A stretch of DNA of 64,000 nucleotides from Mesorhizobium sp. Root157 (GCF_001427385.1 NZ_LMGJ01000003.1:127451-191450); one strand, 5' to 3'; positions 44,833 to 55,046 are shown, numbered from the stretch's first letter. Numbers and translations are program-made. The notes: generated by a model from the sequence alone, not told the origin.

Positions 44833-45721
44833 TTTTAGACCCCTTTGCCGGCAGGCCGATCACGAACATGCCTAGTGCATTCGCTCGCCGGACCAGTTCC
44901 GGCCCGTCGAGCACAAGCGACTGCCCGGCTTCCACTGCAATGCCGGCGAGACCCGCAGCATGTGCGCCATCCACCGTCTGCGGCCCGATCGAGGGCAGGT
45001 CGGTGCGCACTTCCTGGCCAGGCTTGGCGCACTTGACCAGAACGCCCCTCGTTTTGCCCGCCAGACGCCCGTGGCTGCGCAAACCCTCTACCCGCTCCAG
45101 AAGACCGTCCGTGCCTTCGATGCCTTCAAGCGCAATGGCCCGCCCGCCTATGGCCACAGCTCCCTGACCGATGTCCAGGGCGCCGATCGCTTCGGCGGCG
45201 GCACGAGCCGCATCAATGTCGCGCCAATCGCCCCTTTGCGGCGATGCTTTCGTGAAACAGCCTTCTGAAGCGACAAGTTCCGGCACCAGTTCATGCGCCC
45301 CGACAACCTTGATGCCTTGCCGCTCCAGATAGCGCAGCACCACGCGCAGCAACGTATCGTCGCCGCGCGAGAGGCCGAGCATGATATGGGGCATCATCGC
45401 CAGCAGTCCTGCATTCCAGCGAATTGCCGACAGGCGCGGTCGCCGCTTGACTTCGCCGGCCAGAACCACATGCGTAACCCCGTTACGCTTCAGCCGAGGC
45501 ACCAGATTGCCGATGCCTTCCAGCTGGATCGTATCGTGGGGGTAGAAGCCAAGCGGCCCGTTCGGGTCCGCTTCGCCTTCCAGCATTACAACGAAAAGCT
45601 GATGGCCGGTCTTGTGAAGATGAGCAGCTATGCTGGCAGGGAGATTGCCGCCACCGGCAACGACACCCACCTTCGAACCGGGGCCGGGTTGGAAACCCGG
45701 CTGATCCTCAGTCGTCGTCAT
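44822..45721 (-). CDS. lpxI: UDP-2,3-diacylglucosamine pyrophosphatase LpxI
   Basis: Hydrolyses UDP-2,3-diacylglucosamine to lipid X, replacing the unrelated LpxH of enterobacteria. The product has 299 residues from ATG 45721 (MTTTEDQPG). A 14-codon extension lies inside lpxA. The N-terminal domain begins VGVVAGGGNLPASIA. The C-terminal catalytic domain (DUF1009) shows RGDWRDIDAARAAAEAIGALDIGQ, later KTRGVLVKCAKPGQEVRTDLPSIG and the end segment AGLAGIAVEAG. Its start overlaps lpxA by 14 bases and its end overlaps lpxB. Position between lpxA and lpxB is standard for alphaproteobacteria. Confidence 0.95.
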   Translation of the reverse strand: MTTTEDQPGFQPGPGSKVGVVAGGGNLPASIAAHLHKTGHQLFVVMLEGEADPNGPLGFYPHDTIQLEGIGNLVPRLKRNGVTHVVLAGEVKRRPRLSAIRWNAGLLAMMPHIMLGLSRGDDTLLRVVLRYLERQGIKVVGAHELVPELVASEGCFTKASPQRGDWRDIDAARAAAEAIGALDIGQGAVAIGGRAIALEGIEGTDGLLERVEGLRSHGRLAGKTRGVLVKCAKPGQEVRTDLPSIGPQTVDGAHAAGLAGIAVEAGQSLVLDGPELVRRANALGMFVIGLPAKGSKNGN

Positions 45722-46547
45722 CGGGTCCGTCGCCGGCCCCGCCCTTGAGCGGCGGCACCGCATAGTGCCGCTTGCCGCGGCTGCTGATGAAATCGATGAT
45801 TTTCATGGCAATCGGCGAACCGGCGAACTCAGCCTTGGCGGATTCGATGTTTTCGCCAACCGGATGGGCGTGATCGAAGATGGTATAATAGCACTTGCGC
45901 AGCAGATGGATTTCCGAGCGCGGCAAGCCGGCGCGCTTCAAGCCGATGATATTGAGGCCGCGCAGCTTTGCCCGGTTGCCAACGGCGATGGCGAACGGGA
46001 TGACGTCGCCAACGACGGCCGAGCAGCCGCCAAGGAAGGCATTGTCCCCTACCCTGACGAACTGGTGCACTGCCGTCAGCCCGCCGATATTGACGTTGTC
46101 GCCGATCTCGCAGTGCCCGCCCAGGGTCGCACCATTGGCGAAAGTCGCATTCTTGCCGACGATGCAGTCATGCGCGATATGCGCATAGGCGAGGAAGTTG
46201 CCGTTCTCGCCAACCACGGTCTCGCCACGGCTGGTGTCGGTGCCGGTATGCATCGTCACGCCTTCGCGGATGGTGCAGTTTGCGCCAATAAGCAGCGTTG
46301 TGCGCCCGCCCTGGTGCTTGGCGTTCTGCGGCGGCGCACCGAGGATCGCCATCGGGTAGACCTTGCTCGATGCCCCGATCGTGGTCGCGCCCAGAACCGA
46401 AACGTGGCTCACCAACTCAACCTGATCGCCGATGGTCGCATCCGCGTTGACGTAGCAGAACGGGCCGATGCGGACACCGGCGCCAAGACGCGCGCCCGGC
46501 TCGACGACCGCCGAAGGATGGATGATTGACTGGTTTTCCATAAGCAC
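45708..46547 (-). CDS. lpxA: UDP-N-acetylglucosamine acyltransferase
   Basis: Transfers a 3-hydroxyacyl chain from ACP to UDP-GlcNAc, the first step of lipid A synthesis. The product has 279 residues (277 if it starts at the second Met). It has a left-handed beta-helix of hexapeptide repeats. The catalytic histidine lies in AYAHIAHDCIVG, and GNRAKLRGLNIIGLKR leads into the C-terminal helices. A glycine is kept at the chain-length ruler position (AVGNRAK), compatible with a long 3-hydroxyacyl group. The gap to fabZ is five bases. Confidence 0.96.
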   Translation of the reverse strand: MLMENQSIIHPSAVVEPGARLGAGVRIGPFCYVNADATIGDQVELVSHVSVLGATTIGASSKVYPMAILGAPPQNAKHQGGRTTLLIGANCTIREGVTMHTGTDTSRGETVVGENGNFLAYAHIAHDCIVGKNATFANGATLGGHCEIGDNVNIGGLTAVHQFVRVGDNAFLGGCSAVVGDVIPFAIAVGNRAKLRGLNIIGLKRAGLPRSEIHLLRKCYYTIFDHAHPVGENIESAKAEFAGSPIAMKIIDFISSRGKRHYAVPPLKGGAGDGPDDDD

Positions 46548-46552
46548 CTGAA

Positions 46553-47017
46553 CTAGCCGTTCTCGACCATCATTGCCGAGATTTCGGCCTCCGCGACCTT
46601 TGTGCCCTCGACAAGGCCTTCGCAGGCGAATTTGAGGAGGTTTCCCCGCTTCTTAATTTTCTTGACGTGAATACGCAACTGGTCGCCCGGAACAACCGGC
46701 TTGCGGAATTTGGCATTGTCGATGGTGAGGAAATACACCAGTGACGGCTTCGTGGCCCCGACGCCGCGAATGCAGATGGCGCCGGCCGTCTGCGCCATCG
46801 CCTCCACGATCAAAACACCCGGCATGACCGGCTGTTCCGGGAAATGGCCAGCGAAGTGCGGCTCGTTGATGGTGACGTTCTTGACGCCGACGGCGGAATC
46901 GTCGCCGTCGATGTCGATGATCCGGTCGATCATCAGAAACGGATAGCGATGCGGCAGAAGCTTCATCAGTTCGAGGATTTCGACGACCTCGAGCGTGGAG
47001 CCGGCGGCGTCAGCCAT
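46553..47017 (-). CDS. fabZ: 3-hydroxyacyl-[acyl-carrier-protein] dehydratase FabZ
   Basis: Dehydrates beta-hydroxyacyl-ACP in fatty acid elongation and competes with LpxA/LpxD for 3-hydroxyacyl-ACP. The product has 154 residues with the hot-dog fold. The catalytic His is in [13 protein letters not shown] (preceding the helix region [15 protein letters not shown]), and the catalytic Glu is in [11 protein letters not shown]. It overlaps the end of lpxD by eight bases. Confidence 0.96.
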   Translation of the reverse strand: MADAAGSTLEVVEILELMKLLPHRYPFLMIDRIIDIDGDDSAVGVKNVTINEPHFAGHFPEQPVMPGVLIVEAMAQTAGAICIRGVGATKPSLVYFLTIDNAKFRKPVVPGDQLRIHVKKIKKRGNLLKFACEGLVEGTKVAEAEISAMMVENG

Positions 47018-48062
47018 TCTTCTCCCCCTTTGAATGTTTGGTGAATGCCCGGATCGCCGACAATTCGCGGAAGAAATCGCGCATCGGCTGCGCCGGCATG
47101 CCCGCCCAGCGTTCGCCTGCCGGAATGTCGTACATCAGGCCCGACGATGCAGCCACCTGAACGCGATCGCCGACGCTGATGTGGTCGGCGATGCCGACGC
47201 GCCCGCCCAGCATGACGAAATCGCCGAGCGTCACGGAACCGGAAATGCCGCACTGCCCGGCGATGACACAACCCCGGCCGATGCGCACATTGTGGGCAAT
47301 CTGAACGAGGTTGTCGATCTTGGTGCCTTCGCCGATGACGGTGTCGGCCATGGCGCCTCGATCGACCGTCGTGTTCGAGCCGATCTCGACATCGTCCTGG
47401 ATAACGACGCGGCCGATCTGCGGCATGCGCTCCGGCCCCTTGGCGCCGGGCACGAAGCCGAATCCGTCCTGGCCGACCCTTGCGCCACCATGGATGACGA
47501 CGCGGTTACCGATCAAGGCATACTGGATGGTGACGCCGGGGCCGACATAGGCGTCGCGCCCGATCTGGCAAGACGCGCCGATCACGGCATTCGGCGCGAT
47601 CACGGTCCCCGAACCGATGGCGACATGCGGTCCGACAACGGCCCCTGCCTCCACGACCGCGCCTGGCTCGATCACCGCGCTGGGGTCGACATGGGCCTGG
47701 GGTGACACGCCGCGTTCCGATGTCAGCGGCACGGGCGTCGCCGCGGCGGGAAACAAAAGCCGGCCAACCGTGGCGAACGCCTGCTGGGCTCTCGGATTGA
47801 CCAGAACGGCGACCCCGGTCGGCGCCTGTTCGGCAAGTTCCACCGGGCATAGCACCGCCGCGGCCCGAAGCGTCGGCATGAGGGCCGCATTGCGCTTGCC
47901 TTCGACGAACACCAGCGCATTGTTGCCGCCATCGGCAGCTGAGGCTATCGTCTCGATGACCGTATCGGCATAGGCAGGATTGCTCAGGGTCGAGCCGGTG
48001 AGATTCGCGACCTCACTCGCCGTAAACCGGCGGGACGGCACAAAAAACACCGGTTCGGTCAT
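47010..48062 (-). CDS. lpxD: UDP-3-O-(3-hydroxyacyl)glucosamine N-acyltransferase
   Basis: Adds the second 3-hydroxyacyl chain to the amino group in lipid A synthesis. The product has 350 residues. A uridine-binding N-terminal domain (about 1-110) is followed by a hexapeptide beta-helix. The catalytic histidine lies in [13 protein letters not shown], and [14 protein letters not shown] and [20 protein letters not shown] are typical LpxD segments. It is 74 bases downstream of bamA and overlaps fabZ. Confidence 0.96.
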   Translation of the reverse strand: MTEPVFFVPSRRFTASEVANLTGSTLSNPAYADTVIETIASAADGGNNALVFVEGKRNAALMPTLRAAAVLCPVELAEQAPTGVAVLVNPRAQQAFATVGRLLFPAAATPVPLTSERGVSPQAHVDPSAVIEPGAVVEAGAVVGPHVAIGSGTVIAPNAVIGASCQIGRDAYVGPGVTIQYALIGNRVVIHGGARVGQDGFGFVPGAKGPERMPQIGRVVIQDDVEIGSNTTVDRGAMADTVIGEGTKIDNLVQIAHNVRIGRGCVIAGQCGISGSVTLGDFVMLGGRVGIADHISVGDRVQVAASSGLMYDIPAGERWAGMPAQPMRDFFRELSAIRAFTKHSKGEKNG

Positions 48063-48136
48063 TCCAGAGTACTATCCAGCTGGATCGGATCACTCGATTC
48101 CGGGCCCAATTGCCCGGAAGGGTCGTCACCCGCTGT

Positions 48137-50497
48137 TTAGAAGCGGGTCGAGATGCCGAAGTTGAATTCCTGCACTTCGTCCGTCGATTCCTTGACGACC
48201 GGCACGGCGTAGTCGATGCGCAGCGGGCCGAACGGCGAAGCCCACAGCAAGCCGACACCGACAGATGCACGCCATTCCATGTCGGTGGATGCCGTAGCAA
48301 AGCCAGTCTTGTTGCCGTAAAGCGTCGCTGCGTCTGCGAATACAGCTCCGCGAAGGCCAAAGCTCTCCGGAACAACCGGCAACGGGAACTGCGCTTCAGC
48401 CGACGCATTGAAATAAGTGGTGCCGCCAAGGTGGTCTTTCGACACCCCGTCATATGGACCGATGCCACCGTAATCGAAGCCGCGGATCATGCGGTCATTG
48501 CTGCGGAAATGATCGAACACGCGAAGCCCGTCGTCACCGAAACCCTGAATGTGACCGGCACCTGCCGACACCAATCCGACAATGTCCATTTCTTCCGACA
48601 AGGTCTGGTAGACCGTCGTGCGCGCCGTGAGCTTCACGAACTGCGCATCGCCGCCCAAACCCGCAACCTCGGTGCCGAAGTTGGCATAGATGCCGTAGCG
48701 CGGGTTCTTCATGTCGTCGATGGTGTTGTAGATCAGGTTGGCGCTAACTGACGACTTGACCCAATTACCAGTGTCGACCGCATCTTGGATAGCTTGCGAG
48801 ACGCTACATTTAAGCGGATCAAGTGCGCCGAAAGCGTCAAGACAATCCTCATTGTACTTATACTTCTCTTGCGAGAGGTTGTACGCGAGCTGCGTCGAGA
48901 TATTTTCGGTGATTGGCAAGCCGAAGCGGACGGTTCCGGCCAGCACTTCGCTATCGTACTTGTCGTATTCGCGCGTCGACTTGGAGATATCGAAGCCCGC
49001 AGCGATACGGCGGCCGAGGAAGTACGGCTCGGTGAACGAGAAGGAGTAGTCGCGCGAATTCTTGCCGCCGCCGGCAGATACACGGATGAACTGGCCGCGA
49101 CCGAGGAAGTTGCGCTCGGTGACGGAACCCTGCACCGACGGACCGGGCGATTCGCCGCCGGTCGAATAACCGGCACCGATCGAGAACTCACCGGTCGACT
49201 TCTCGACCACATCGACCACCAGCACCACCTGGTCCGGCTCGGAACCCGGCGCCGTGGAAACCTCAACACGCTCGAAATAATCAAGCGCTTCCAGCCGCTT
49301 CTTGGCGCGCTGGATGAGAACCTGGTTGAAGGCATCGCCTTCGCTGACGTCGAATTCGCGCCGAATCACGTAGTCGCGCGTGCGGGCGTTGCCGCGGATC
49401 TCGATGCGCTCGACATAGGCCTTGGTACCCTGGTCGACCGTATAGACCACGGAAATGGTGTGGTTTTCGAAATTGCGGTCGCCACGCGGGTTCACCTGGG
49501 CGAAGGCATAACCTTGACCGGCAACCCGCTCGGTCAGCGCCAGGATGGTGTCTTCGACGTCCTTGGCGTTGTAGACTTCACCGGAACGCGTCTCGACCAG
49601 CGACTCCAGCGACTTGCCGTCGATTTCGGGTATGGAACTGTCGACGCTGACATCCCCGAACGTGTAGCGCGCGCCCTCGTCCACAGTGATGGTGACGGTG
49701 TACTGGTTGGTCGCTTCGTCCAACTCGCCGAACGCGGAAACGACCTGGAAGTCCGCGTAACCGTGGTTGTAGTAGAAGCGGCGCAGGAGTTCTTCGTCGG
49801 CCTTGAGCTTGTCGTCGCTGAACACGTCGTCGCGCAGCACGAAGGACAGGAAATTCGAGCGCTTGGTGTTGATGACATCGGCCAGCCGGCGGCTGCTGTA
49901 GGCGCTGTTGCCGACAAAATTCACCGCGGCGATCTTGGTGCGGTCGCCTTCATTGATATTGAAGACGACATTCACGCGGTTGTCGCCCAGATCCATGATC
50001 TGGCTGGTAACCGTCGCGTCGTCGCGGCCGATATTGCCATAGGCGGCCTTGATCGCCTCGACATCGGCGTCAGCCGCGGCTTGCGAGTAGGAACTGCGCG
50101 GCTTCAACTGGACAGCGCCGGCAAGCTGGGCGTCCTTGAGCTTCTTGTTGCCCTGGAACAGCACCTGGTTGACGACCTGATACTCGGCAACCGTCACGAC
50201 CAGCGAAGACCCGGCCTGGCTGATCTGCACGTCCGAAAACAGGCCCGTACCGAACAGGACCTTCACGGCCTCGTCGATATCGGCGCTGGAGAACGACTTG
50301 CCCGGCTTGATCGCGATGTGGTTGCGGATCGTGTCGGCATCTATGCGCGAGTTGCCGCGCACTTCGACACGGCTGACGACAGCTGCTTCGGCCGAAGAAA
50401 CGGATGCCATTTCCACGACGAGTGCACCCGGCACCACAAGCGCCGCAGACAAAGCTGCCGCAGACGCGGCGCTCAGAAACTTGGATACTGCCTTCAT
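48137..50497 (-). CDS. bamA: Outer membrane protein assembly factor BamA (Omp85)
   Basis: Central subunit of the BAM complex that inserts outer membrane beta-barrels. The product has 786 residues from ATG 50497, which gives a signal peptide ending near AEAAV. An extra 32-codon upstream frame is probably untranslated. Five POTRA domains (about 45-440; the first begins VVSRVEVRGNSRID, and later IEIRGNARTRDYVIRREF) precede a 16-strand barrel with the loop RNFLGRGQFIRVS. The protein ends in phenylalanine (FNFGISTRF), the beta-signal. skp, which follows bamA in E. coli, is missing between bamA and lpxD. Confidence 0.96.
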   Translation of the reverse strand: MKAVSKFLSAASAAALSAALVVPGALVVEMASVSSAEAAVVSRVEVRGNSRIDADTIRNHIAIKPGKSFSSADIDEAVKVLFGTGLFSDVQISQAGSSLVVTVAEYQVVNQVLFQGNKKLKDAQLAGAVQLKPRSSYSQAAADADVEAIKAAYGNIGRDDATVTSQIMDLGDNRVNVVFNINEGDRTKIAAVNFVGNSAYSSRRLADVINTKRSNFLSFVLRDDVFSDDKLKADEELLRRFYYNHGYADFQVVSAFGELDEATNQYTVTITVDEGARYTFGDVSVDSSIPEIDGKSLESLVETRSGEVYNAKDVEDTILALTERVAGQGYAFAQVNPRGDRNFENHTISVVYTVDQGTKAYVERIEIRGNARTRDYVIRREFDVSEGDAFNQVLIQRAKKRLEALDYFERVEVSTAPGSEPDQVVLVVDVVEKSTGEFSIGAGYSTGGESPGPSVQGSVTERNFLGRGQFIRVSAGGGKNSRDYSFSFTEPYFLGRRIAAGFDISKSTREYDKYDSEVLAGTVRFGLPITENISTQLAYNLSQEKYKYNEDCLDAFGALDPLKCSVSQAIQDAVDTGNWVKSSVSANLIYNTIDDMKNPRYGIYANFGTEVAGLGGDAQFVKLTARTTVYQTLSEEMDIVGLVSAGAGHIQGFGDDGLRVFDHFRSNDRMIRGFDYGGIGPYDGVSKDHLGGTTYFNASAEAQFPLPVVPESFGLRGAVFADAATLYGNKTGFATASTDMEWRASVGVGLLWASPFGPLRIDYAVPVVKESTDEVQEFNFGISTRF

Positions 50498-50714
50498 CGG
50501 GCCATATAACCTTTTCTCGTAGTCCCCACGGCGAGAAAACCGGACGTGCGGTAAATTCCCATACCGTATTAACCGGATTTTCCCTACACGCAAGGCTTCT
50601 GGTTAATTAGTGTTTACTTCGTCTTCCGGCGTTGCTTTCGCGTCACGCATATCCCCGGCCATGGTAAACGACATCTCAACATGAGCGCCGAAGAGCTGGA
50701 ATTCGTTCATGATT

Positions 50715-51857
50715 TCAGCACCCAAACAGGTCGTTCCAGAATACGAAGGCCATGAAGGCGAGGACCAGGAACATTCCCGTTCGATAGACCGCCTCCATCA
50801 TCCGCTCCGAGACGGGACGCCTGATGACGGCTTCTATGGCGTAGAACATTAAATGCCCGCCGTCGAGCGGCGGAATCGGCAGCAGATTGAGAATGCCGAT
50901 GCCGACGGACAGCAGTGCGACCAATTGCACCAGCCAGTCGAAACCGAGCCTTGCCGCCTGTGCGGACATGCCGGCGATCTTCACGGGACCGCCCAGCTGG
51001 CACTTGTCCTCGCGTCCGACCGCGAATCGCGTCAGGAATTGCCCGGTGCGCTCGATGATATGGCCGGTTTCCTCGACGGCAGCCGCCAAGGCGCCAACAG
51101 GGCCATAGGTGATCCGCCGGGGCTGGCCGAGTTCTTCATTGTTGACCACCCCGATGACGGCGACCTTGATCTTGTTGCCGAGTGCATCCTCCTGCTCCAT
51201 CGGCTGGGGGGTAGCGACGAGGCTGACCTCCGTGCCGTTGCGCAGCATGACGAATGCCAGCGGATCGCCGGCGCGCCCGGAAACCAGACGCTGCACATCG
51301 GCAAAGGTGTCGACCTTTTCTCCATTGACGCTGACGAAGCGGTCGCCCGGCTGGATACCGGCGACCGCAGCCGGGCTTCCGGCATTGACCGAAGCCACCA
51401 TCGGTTCGGCGACATAGCGGCCGTGGATGGAAAACAGAACGGCAAAGACGGCGATGGTCAAAAGAAAATTGAACAGCGGACCGGCAAACACCGTGGCGGC
51501 GCGTTTCCAGATCGGCTGGGTGTGGAAGGCGACCTTGCGTTGCGCCTCGCTCAGCGCCGCGATCTTCTCGGCACCCGGCTGGCTTGAACTGGCATTCATG
51601 TCGCCGACGAATTTGACATAGCCGCCAAGGGGAATGGCGCAAAGCTTCCAGCGCGTACCGCGCCTGTCGTTGAAGCCGATGAGTTCCGGACCAAACCCGA
51701 TCGAGAAGGCATCGACGCCGATGCCGCAAGCGCGACCGACCAGATAGTGCCCCATTTCATGAACGAAGACGACAACGGTCAGCACGAACAGGAACGGCAC
51801 CAGGGTGCCGATCACGAAACCTTGCGTACTGAGCAGCGCTTGCAAAAACTCGTTCAA
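50715..51857 (-). CDS. rseP: Site-2 intramembrane zinc metalloprotease RseP/MmpA
   Basis: The product has 380 residues. The zinc motif HEMGH lies in the first membrane helix (about residue 30), and the second zinc/active motif PPLDGGH is near residue 330. One PDZ domain (about 125-215) carries AGIQPGDRFVSVNG; E. coli RseP has two, Caulobacter MmpA-like forms fewer. It cuts membrane anchors of regulators such as anti-sigma factors, and rhizobial substrates are not evident here. It lies between cdsA and bamA in the usual order, and dxr does not sit beside it. Confidence 0.95.
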   Translation of the reverse strand: MNEFLQALLSTQGFVIGTLVPFLFVLTVVVFVHEMGHYLVGRACGIGVDAFSIGFGPELIGFNDRRGTRWKLCAIPLGGYVKFVGDMNASSSQPGAEKIAALSEAQRKVAFHTQPIWKRAATVFAGPLFNFLLTIAVFAVLFSIHGRYVAEPMVASVNAGSPAAVAGIQPGDRFVSVNGEKVDTFADVQRLVSGRAGDPLAFVMLRNGTEVSLVATPQPMEQEDALGNKIKVAVIGVVNNEELGQPRRITYGPVGALAAAVEETGHIIERTGQFLTRFAVGREDKCQLGGPVKIAGMSAQAARLGFDWLVQLVALLSVGIGILNLLPIPPLDGGHLMFYAIEAVIRRPVSERMMEAVYRTGMFLVLAFMAFVFWNDLFGC

Positions 51858-51952
51858 ATCCCGCCCTCAATTCGCCCGACGTGCCGGGCGCGCGCCCGAC
51901 TTTGGCCCCAAACCCGGCAAATCCGTGACGAACTCATCGCCGTGAACTCCGT

Positions 51953-52783
51953 TCAGCCCGCAAACAAGCCGTGCGCCGGATTGTCGGCCGACCCGGCCAG
52001 GCAGCCGATGACGTACAGGGCAAACGCCGCCACAACAAGTCCGTCCACACGGTCCATGACGCCGCCATGTCCTGGAATGAGCTGGCTGGAATCCTTTCGG
52101 CCATGGCGGCGCTTTACCCATGATTCGAGCAGGTCGCCGGCTTGCGAGACGATCGACAATATCAGGGCAACGATGGTCAAAAACACAAGGTTCTCGGCTC
52201 CCGCCGCCACAGCCAACAAAAGACCCGCCGCGACACCGCCGACCGTGCCGCCAAGTGCGCCGCTCTGTGTCTTGCCGGGAGAAATGGAAGGGGCAAGTTT
52301 CGGCCCGCCCACCGTGCGCCCGACGAAATAGGCGAAAATATCGGTCGCCCAAACCACCGCGAACAGGAACAGGATCGCCAGCAGACCCGAATGGTCGCCG
52401 TCGCGTAGATAGGCCAACGAAAATCCGGAAAGTCCCGCATAAGCGAGCCCGCTGGCATCCCACTGCCCTGCCCCTCGCGCGGCGGACACGGCAGCGGTGA
52501 TGACGGTCCCAACCGCGATGAGGACGAGCATCATCTGCGCAGAAAGTCCTGCCACCAGTGCGATCAGCAGCACCGCCATCAGCGCTTCGGGCAAGAGGCC
52601 GATACCGGCGGCCGGCGTGCTGCGCGACATGCGCGTCCATTCATAGAACACGGCGCCGGCGATGAACGCCGCCAGAAGCCTGAACGGCAGCCCGCCAAGC
52701 CAGGTCAGCGCCAGAACAACGGCCGCCAGGACGATGGCCGAAATGATCCTGAGTTGCAGGTTGCTCATCGCGCCATTGCTCAT
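51953..52783 (-). CDS. cdsA: Phosphatidate cytidylyltransferase
   Basis: Makes CDP-diacylglycerol from phosphatidate and CTP, feeding phosphatidylcholine synthase (pcs, this window) and other phospholipids. The product has 276 residues from ATG 52783, which overlaps the uppS stop as ATGA. ATG 52768 is the alternative. Seven to eight helices are seen. The family signature runs from [25 protein letters not shown] to the last helix. A 95-bp gap follows before rseP. Confidence 0.95.
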   Translation of the reverse strand: MSNGAMSNLQLRIISAIVLAAVVLALTWLGGLPFRLLAAFIAGAVFYEWTRMSRSTPAAGIGLLPEALMAVLLIALVAGLSAQMMLVLIAVGTVITAAVSAARGAGQWDASGLAYAGLSGFSLAYLRDGDHSGLLAILFLFAVVWATDIFAYFVGRTVGGPKLAPSISPGKTQSGALGGTVGGVAAGLLLAVAAGAENLVFLTIVALILSIVSQAGDLLESWVKRRHGRKDSSQLIPGHGGVMDRVDGLVVAAFALYVIGCLAGSADNPAHGLFAG

Positions 52784-53499
52784 GAAACGGCTTCGCGCGG
52801 CGTGAGGCCGCCGAACCGGCGCTCGCGGCCGGCAAAATCCCGCAATGCTTCGGCAAGGTGATCGCGGCTGAAGTCCGGCCAGTAGCAAGGCAGGAACACC
52901 AGTTCGCTATAAGCGGCCTGCCAAAGCAGGAAGTTCGACAGGCGCAACTCGCCGCTGGTACGGATCACAAGTTCAGGGTCGGGGATGCCTGCTGTGTCGA
53001 GCGATGCGGCAAAGCTTTCGATGGTGATCGAATTGACGTCGATTTGGCCGTGAGCCGCGGCCTGCGCCAGTTTCCTGGCCGTGCGCACGATCTCGTCGCG
53101 GCCACCGTAATTGAACGCGATGACAAGGGTGAGCGCATCGTTGTCGAGCGTGAGCGTCTCTGCTTCTTCCAGCAGCCCGCGAATATCGGCTTGCAGGTTA
53201 GCCTTGTCGCCGATGACCCTGACCCGCACGCCGTTTTGATGCAGTTCGGCAAGGTCGCGGCGGATGAACATCTTGAGGAGCCCCATCAGGTCGCTCACTT
53301 CAGACTTGGGCCGCGACCAGTTCTCCGACGAGAACGCGTAGACGGTCAGAAAGGAGATGCCCAATTGCGGCGCGGCGCGGACGGTGTCGCGCAAGGCTTC
53401 CACGCCCGCGCGGTGACCGGCGACGCGCGGAAGGCCGCGCGCCTTCGCCCAGCGTCCGTTACCGTCCATGATGATCGCGACATGCGCGGGACTTGTCAT
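52780..53499 (-). CDS. uppS: Isoprenyl transferase (undecaprenyl diphosphate synthase)
   Basis: Condenses isopentenyl diphosphate onto farnesyl diphosphate to make the C55 lipid carrier for peptidoglycan and polysaccharides. The product has 239 residues. The catalytic Asp and phosphate loop are in [19 protein letters not shown] and NYGGRDEI are family motifs, and the C-terminal [15 protein letters not shown] precedes YSELVFLP. It starts 21 bases after frr and overlaps cdsA by four bases. Confidence 0.96.
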   Translation of the reverse strand: MTSPAHVAIIMDGNGRWAKARGLPRVAGHRAGVEALRDTVRAAPQLGISFLTVYAFSSENWSRPKSEVSDLMGLLKMFIRRDLAELHQNGVRVRVIGDKANLQADIRGLLEEAETLTLDNDALTLVIAFNYGGRDEIVRTARKLAQAAAHGQIDVNSITIESFAASLDTAGIPDPELVIRTSGELRLSNFLLWQAAYSELVFLPCYWPDFSRDHLAEALRDFAGRERRFGGLTPREAVS

Positions 53500-53520
53500 G
53501 CTTCCGCTTTCAGATCAGCC

Positions 53521-54078
53521 TCAGACCTGCATGATTTCCGTTTCCTTCTCGGAAAGCAGGCTGTCGATCATGCTGATGGTCTCGTCCGTCAGTTTCTGAA
53601 CCTGATCGGTGTGCTTGCGATGATCGTCCTCGCCGATCTCACCGTCCTTTTCCAGTTTCTTCAGCGCCTCCATGCCGTCCCGGCGCACATGCCTCGCAGC
53701 GACGCGCGCATTCTCGGCATAGGTGTGGGAAATCTTGACCAGTTCCTTGCGGCGCTGTTCGTTGAGTTCAGGCAGCGGAATCCTCAGATTGGTGCCGTCG
53801 ACAATCGGGTTGAAGCCGAGATTGGATTCGCGGATAGCGCGATCCACCGCGCCCACCATCGACTTGTCCCAAATCGAAACCGAGATCATGCGAGGCTCCG
53901 GAACGGAAACCGTCGCCACCTGATTGATCGGCATCGCCGTGCCATAGGCCTGAACCTGGATGGCGTCGAGAAGATTGCTGGAGGCGCGGCCTGTGCGCAG
54001 CGAAGCCAGATCGTGCTTGAAGGCGGCGACAGCCCCGTCCATGCGCCGTTTCAGGTCATCGAAATTGCCGTTCATCAT
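53521..54078 (-). CDS. frr: Ribosome recycling factor
   Basis: Splits post-termination ribosomes together with EF-G. The product has 185 residues (184 if it starts at the second Met), the standard size. It has a three-helix bundle with the core motif [13 protein letters not shown], followed by [17 protein letters not shown] sequence and the end helix [24 protein letters not shown] lies just upstream of the start. It is 96 bases after pyrH. Confidence 0.97.
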   Translation of the reverse strand: MMNGNFDDLKRRMDGAVAAFKHDLASLRTGRASSNLLDAIQVQAYGTAMPINQVATVSVPEPRMISVSIWDKSMVGAVDRAIRESNLGFNPIVDGTNLRIPLPELNEQRRKELVKISHTYAENARVAARHVRRDGMEALKKLEKDGEIGEDDHRKHTDQVQKLTDETISMIDSLLSEKETEIMQV

Positions 54079-54174
54079 CTTCTCCTAGGCCTGTTCTCTC
54101 AGGCTCGCTGTTCAGGACACCGCCGACACGCGCCGCCATCGGGGCGCACATGTGGCAATCGAAGCGAACCCTGC

Positions 54175-54897
54175 TCAGTCGTCCGCGACGGTCGTGCAAC
54201 GGCCGCCGCCTTTCAGTATCTCGCCAAAACCACCCTTCTCATGAATGGAGTAGACGATTATCGGAATGTTGTTTTCGCGTGCAAGCGCAATCGCTGCGGT
54301 ATCCATAATGGAAAGCCCGCGATTTATGACTTCCGCGTGGCTGATACGTTCAAAGCGCGTCGCCTTCGGATCTTTTTTCGGATCTGCCGAGTAAACGCCG
54401 TCCACCTGGGTGCCCTTGAACAAGGCATCGGCGCCAATCTCGGCGGCACGCAGAGCGGCAGCCGAATCGGTGGTGAAGAATGGGTTTCCGGTGCCGCCGG
54501 CAAAAATCACCACCTTGCCTTCATCCATGTAGGCGGTTGCCTGGCGCTGGGAAAAGCTTTCGCAAAGCTCGGGCATGGCAATCGCCGAGAGCACGACCGC
54601 CTCGACGCCGATCTTGTTGAGCGAGGTGCGCAGCGCCAGCGAGTTGATGACGGTGGCCAACATGCCCATGTGGTCCCCGGTCACCCGGTCGCCGCCCTTG
54701 GAAGCAACGGCAACGCCGCGGAAGATATTGCCGCCGCCGATAACGACGCCGACCTCGACACCAAGCGCACGGGCTTCTGCGATATCGGAAGCGATGCGGT
54801 CGACAACGGACACATCGATGCCGAAATGCTGCTCGCCCATCAGCGCCTCGCCCGACGCTTTCAACAAGACACGTCGGTATCGGGGCTTGGCGGTCAT
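54175..54897 (-). CDS. pyrH: Uridylate kinase (UMP kinase)
   Basis: Phosphorylates UMP to UDP. The product has 240 residues from ATG 54897, which has GAGGAA upstream; a 36-codon upstream frame contains no family sequence. The amino-acid-kinase fold is shown by RRVLLKASGEALMG, VVIGGGNIFRG, FAGGTGNPFFTTDSAA and QVDGVYSADPKKDP. It lies 149 bases after tsf, a gap that holds a perfect 15-bp stem-loop. Confidence 0.97.
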   Translation of the reverse strand: MTAKPRYRRVLLKASGEALMGEQHFGIDVSVVDRIASDIAEARALGVEVGVVIGGGNIFRGVAVASKGGDRVTGDHMGMLATVINSLALRTSLNKIGVEAVVLSAIAMPELCESFSQRQATAYMDEGKVVIFAGGTGNPFFTTDSAAALRAAEIGADALFKGTQVDGVYSADPKKDPKATRFERISHAEVINRGLSIMDTAAIALARENNIPIIVYSIHEKGGFGEILKGGGRCTTVADD

Positions 54898-54983
54898 GTA
54901 TTCCTCGGATTTTGTCAGGCAGCCCGGACGCCGCGATCGGTCGCTCGGCCCAGTGCCTTCGATTGATTGGGCTGACCCGATAC

Positions 54984-55019
54984 ACGAAGGGCGTCGCGAT
55001 GTCACGCGACGCCCTTCGT
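54984..55019 (-). promoter_or_regulatory. Perfect 15-bp stem-loop between tsf and pyrH
   Basis: ACGAAGGGCGTCGCG pairs exactly with CGCGACGCCCTTCGT around a six-base loop. There is no T-tract on the minus strand, so it is unlikely to be a full terminator. More probably it is a processing site or 3' stabiliser that separates the abundant rpsB-tsf message from pyrH-frr downstream. Confidence 0.75.
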
Positions 55020-55046
55020 ATGAATTGATGGAGCGGTTAAGAGCCG

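Noticed and set aside
48785-50509. 574-codon plus-strand open frame opposite bamA
   Set aside because: Antisense to the POTRA and early barrel region of bamA, and no motif or start signal was found.
52858-54966. 702-codon plus-strand open frame opposite uppS, frr and pyrH
   Set aside because: It crosses three certain minus-strand genes and their gaps. Its length reflects codon bias, not coding.
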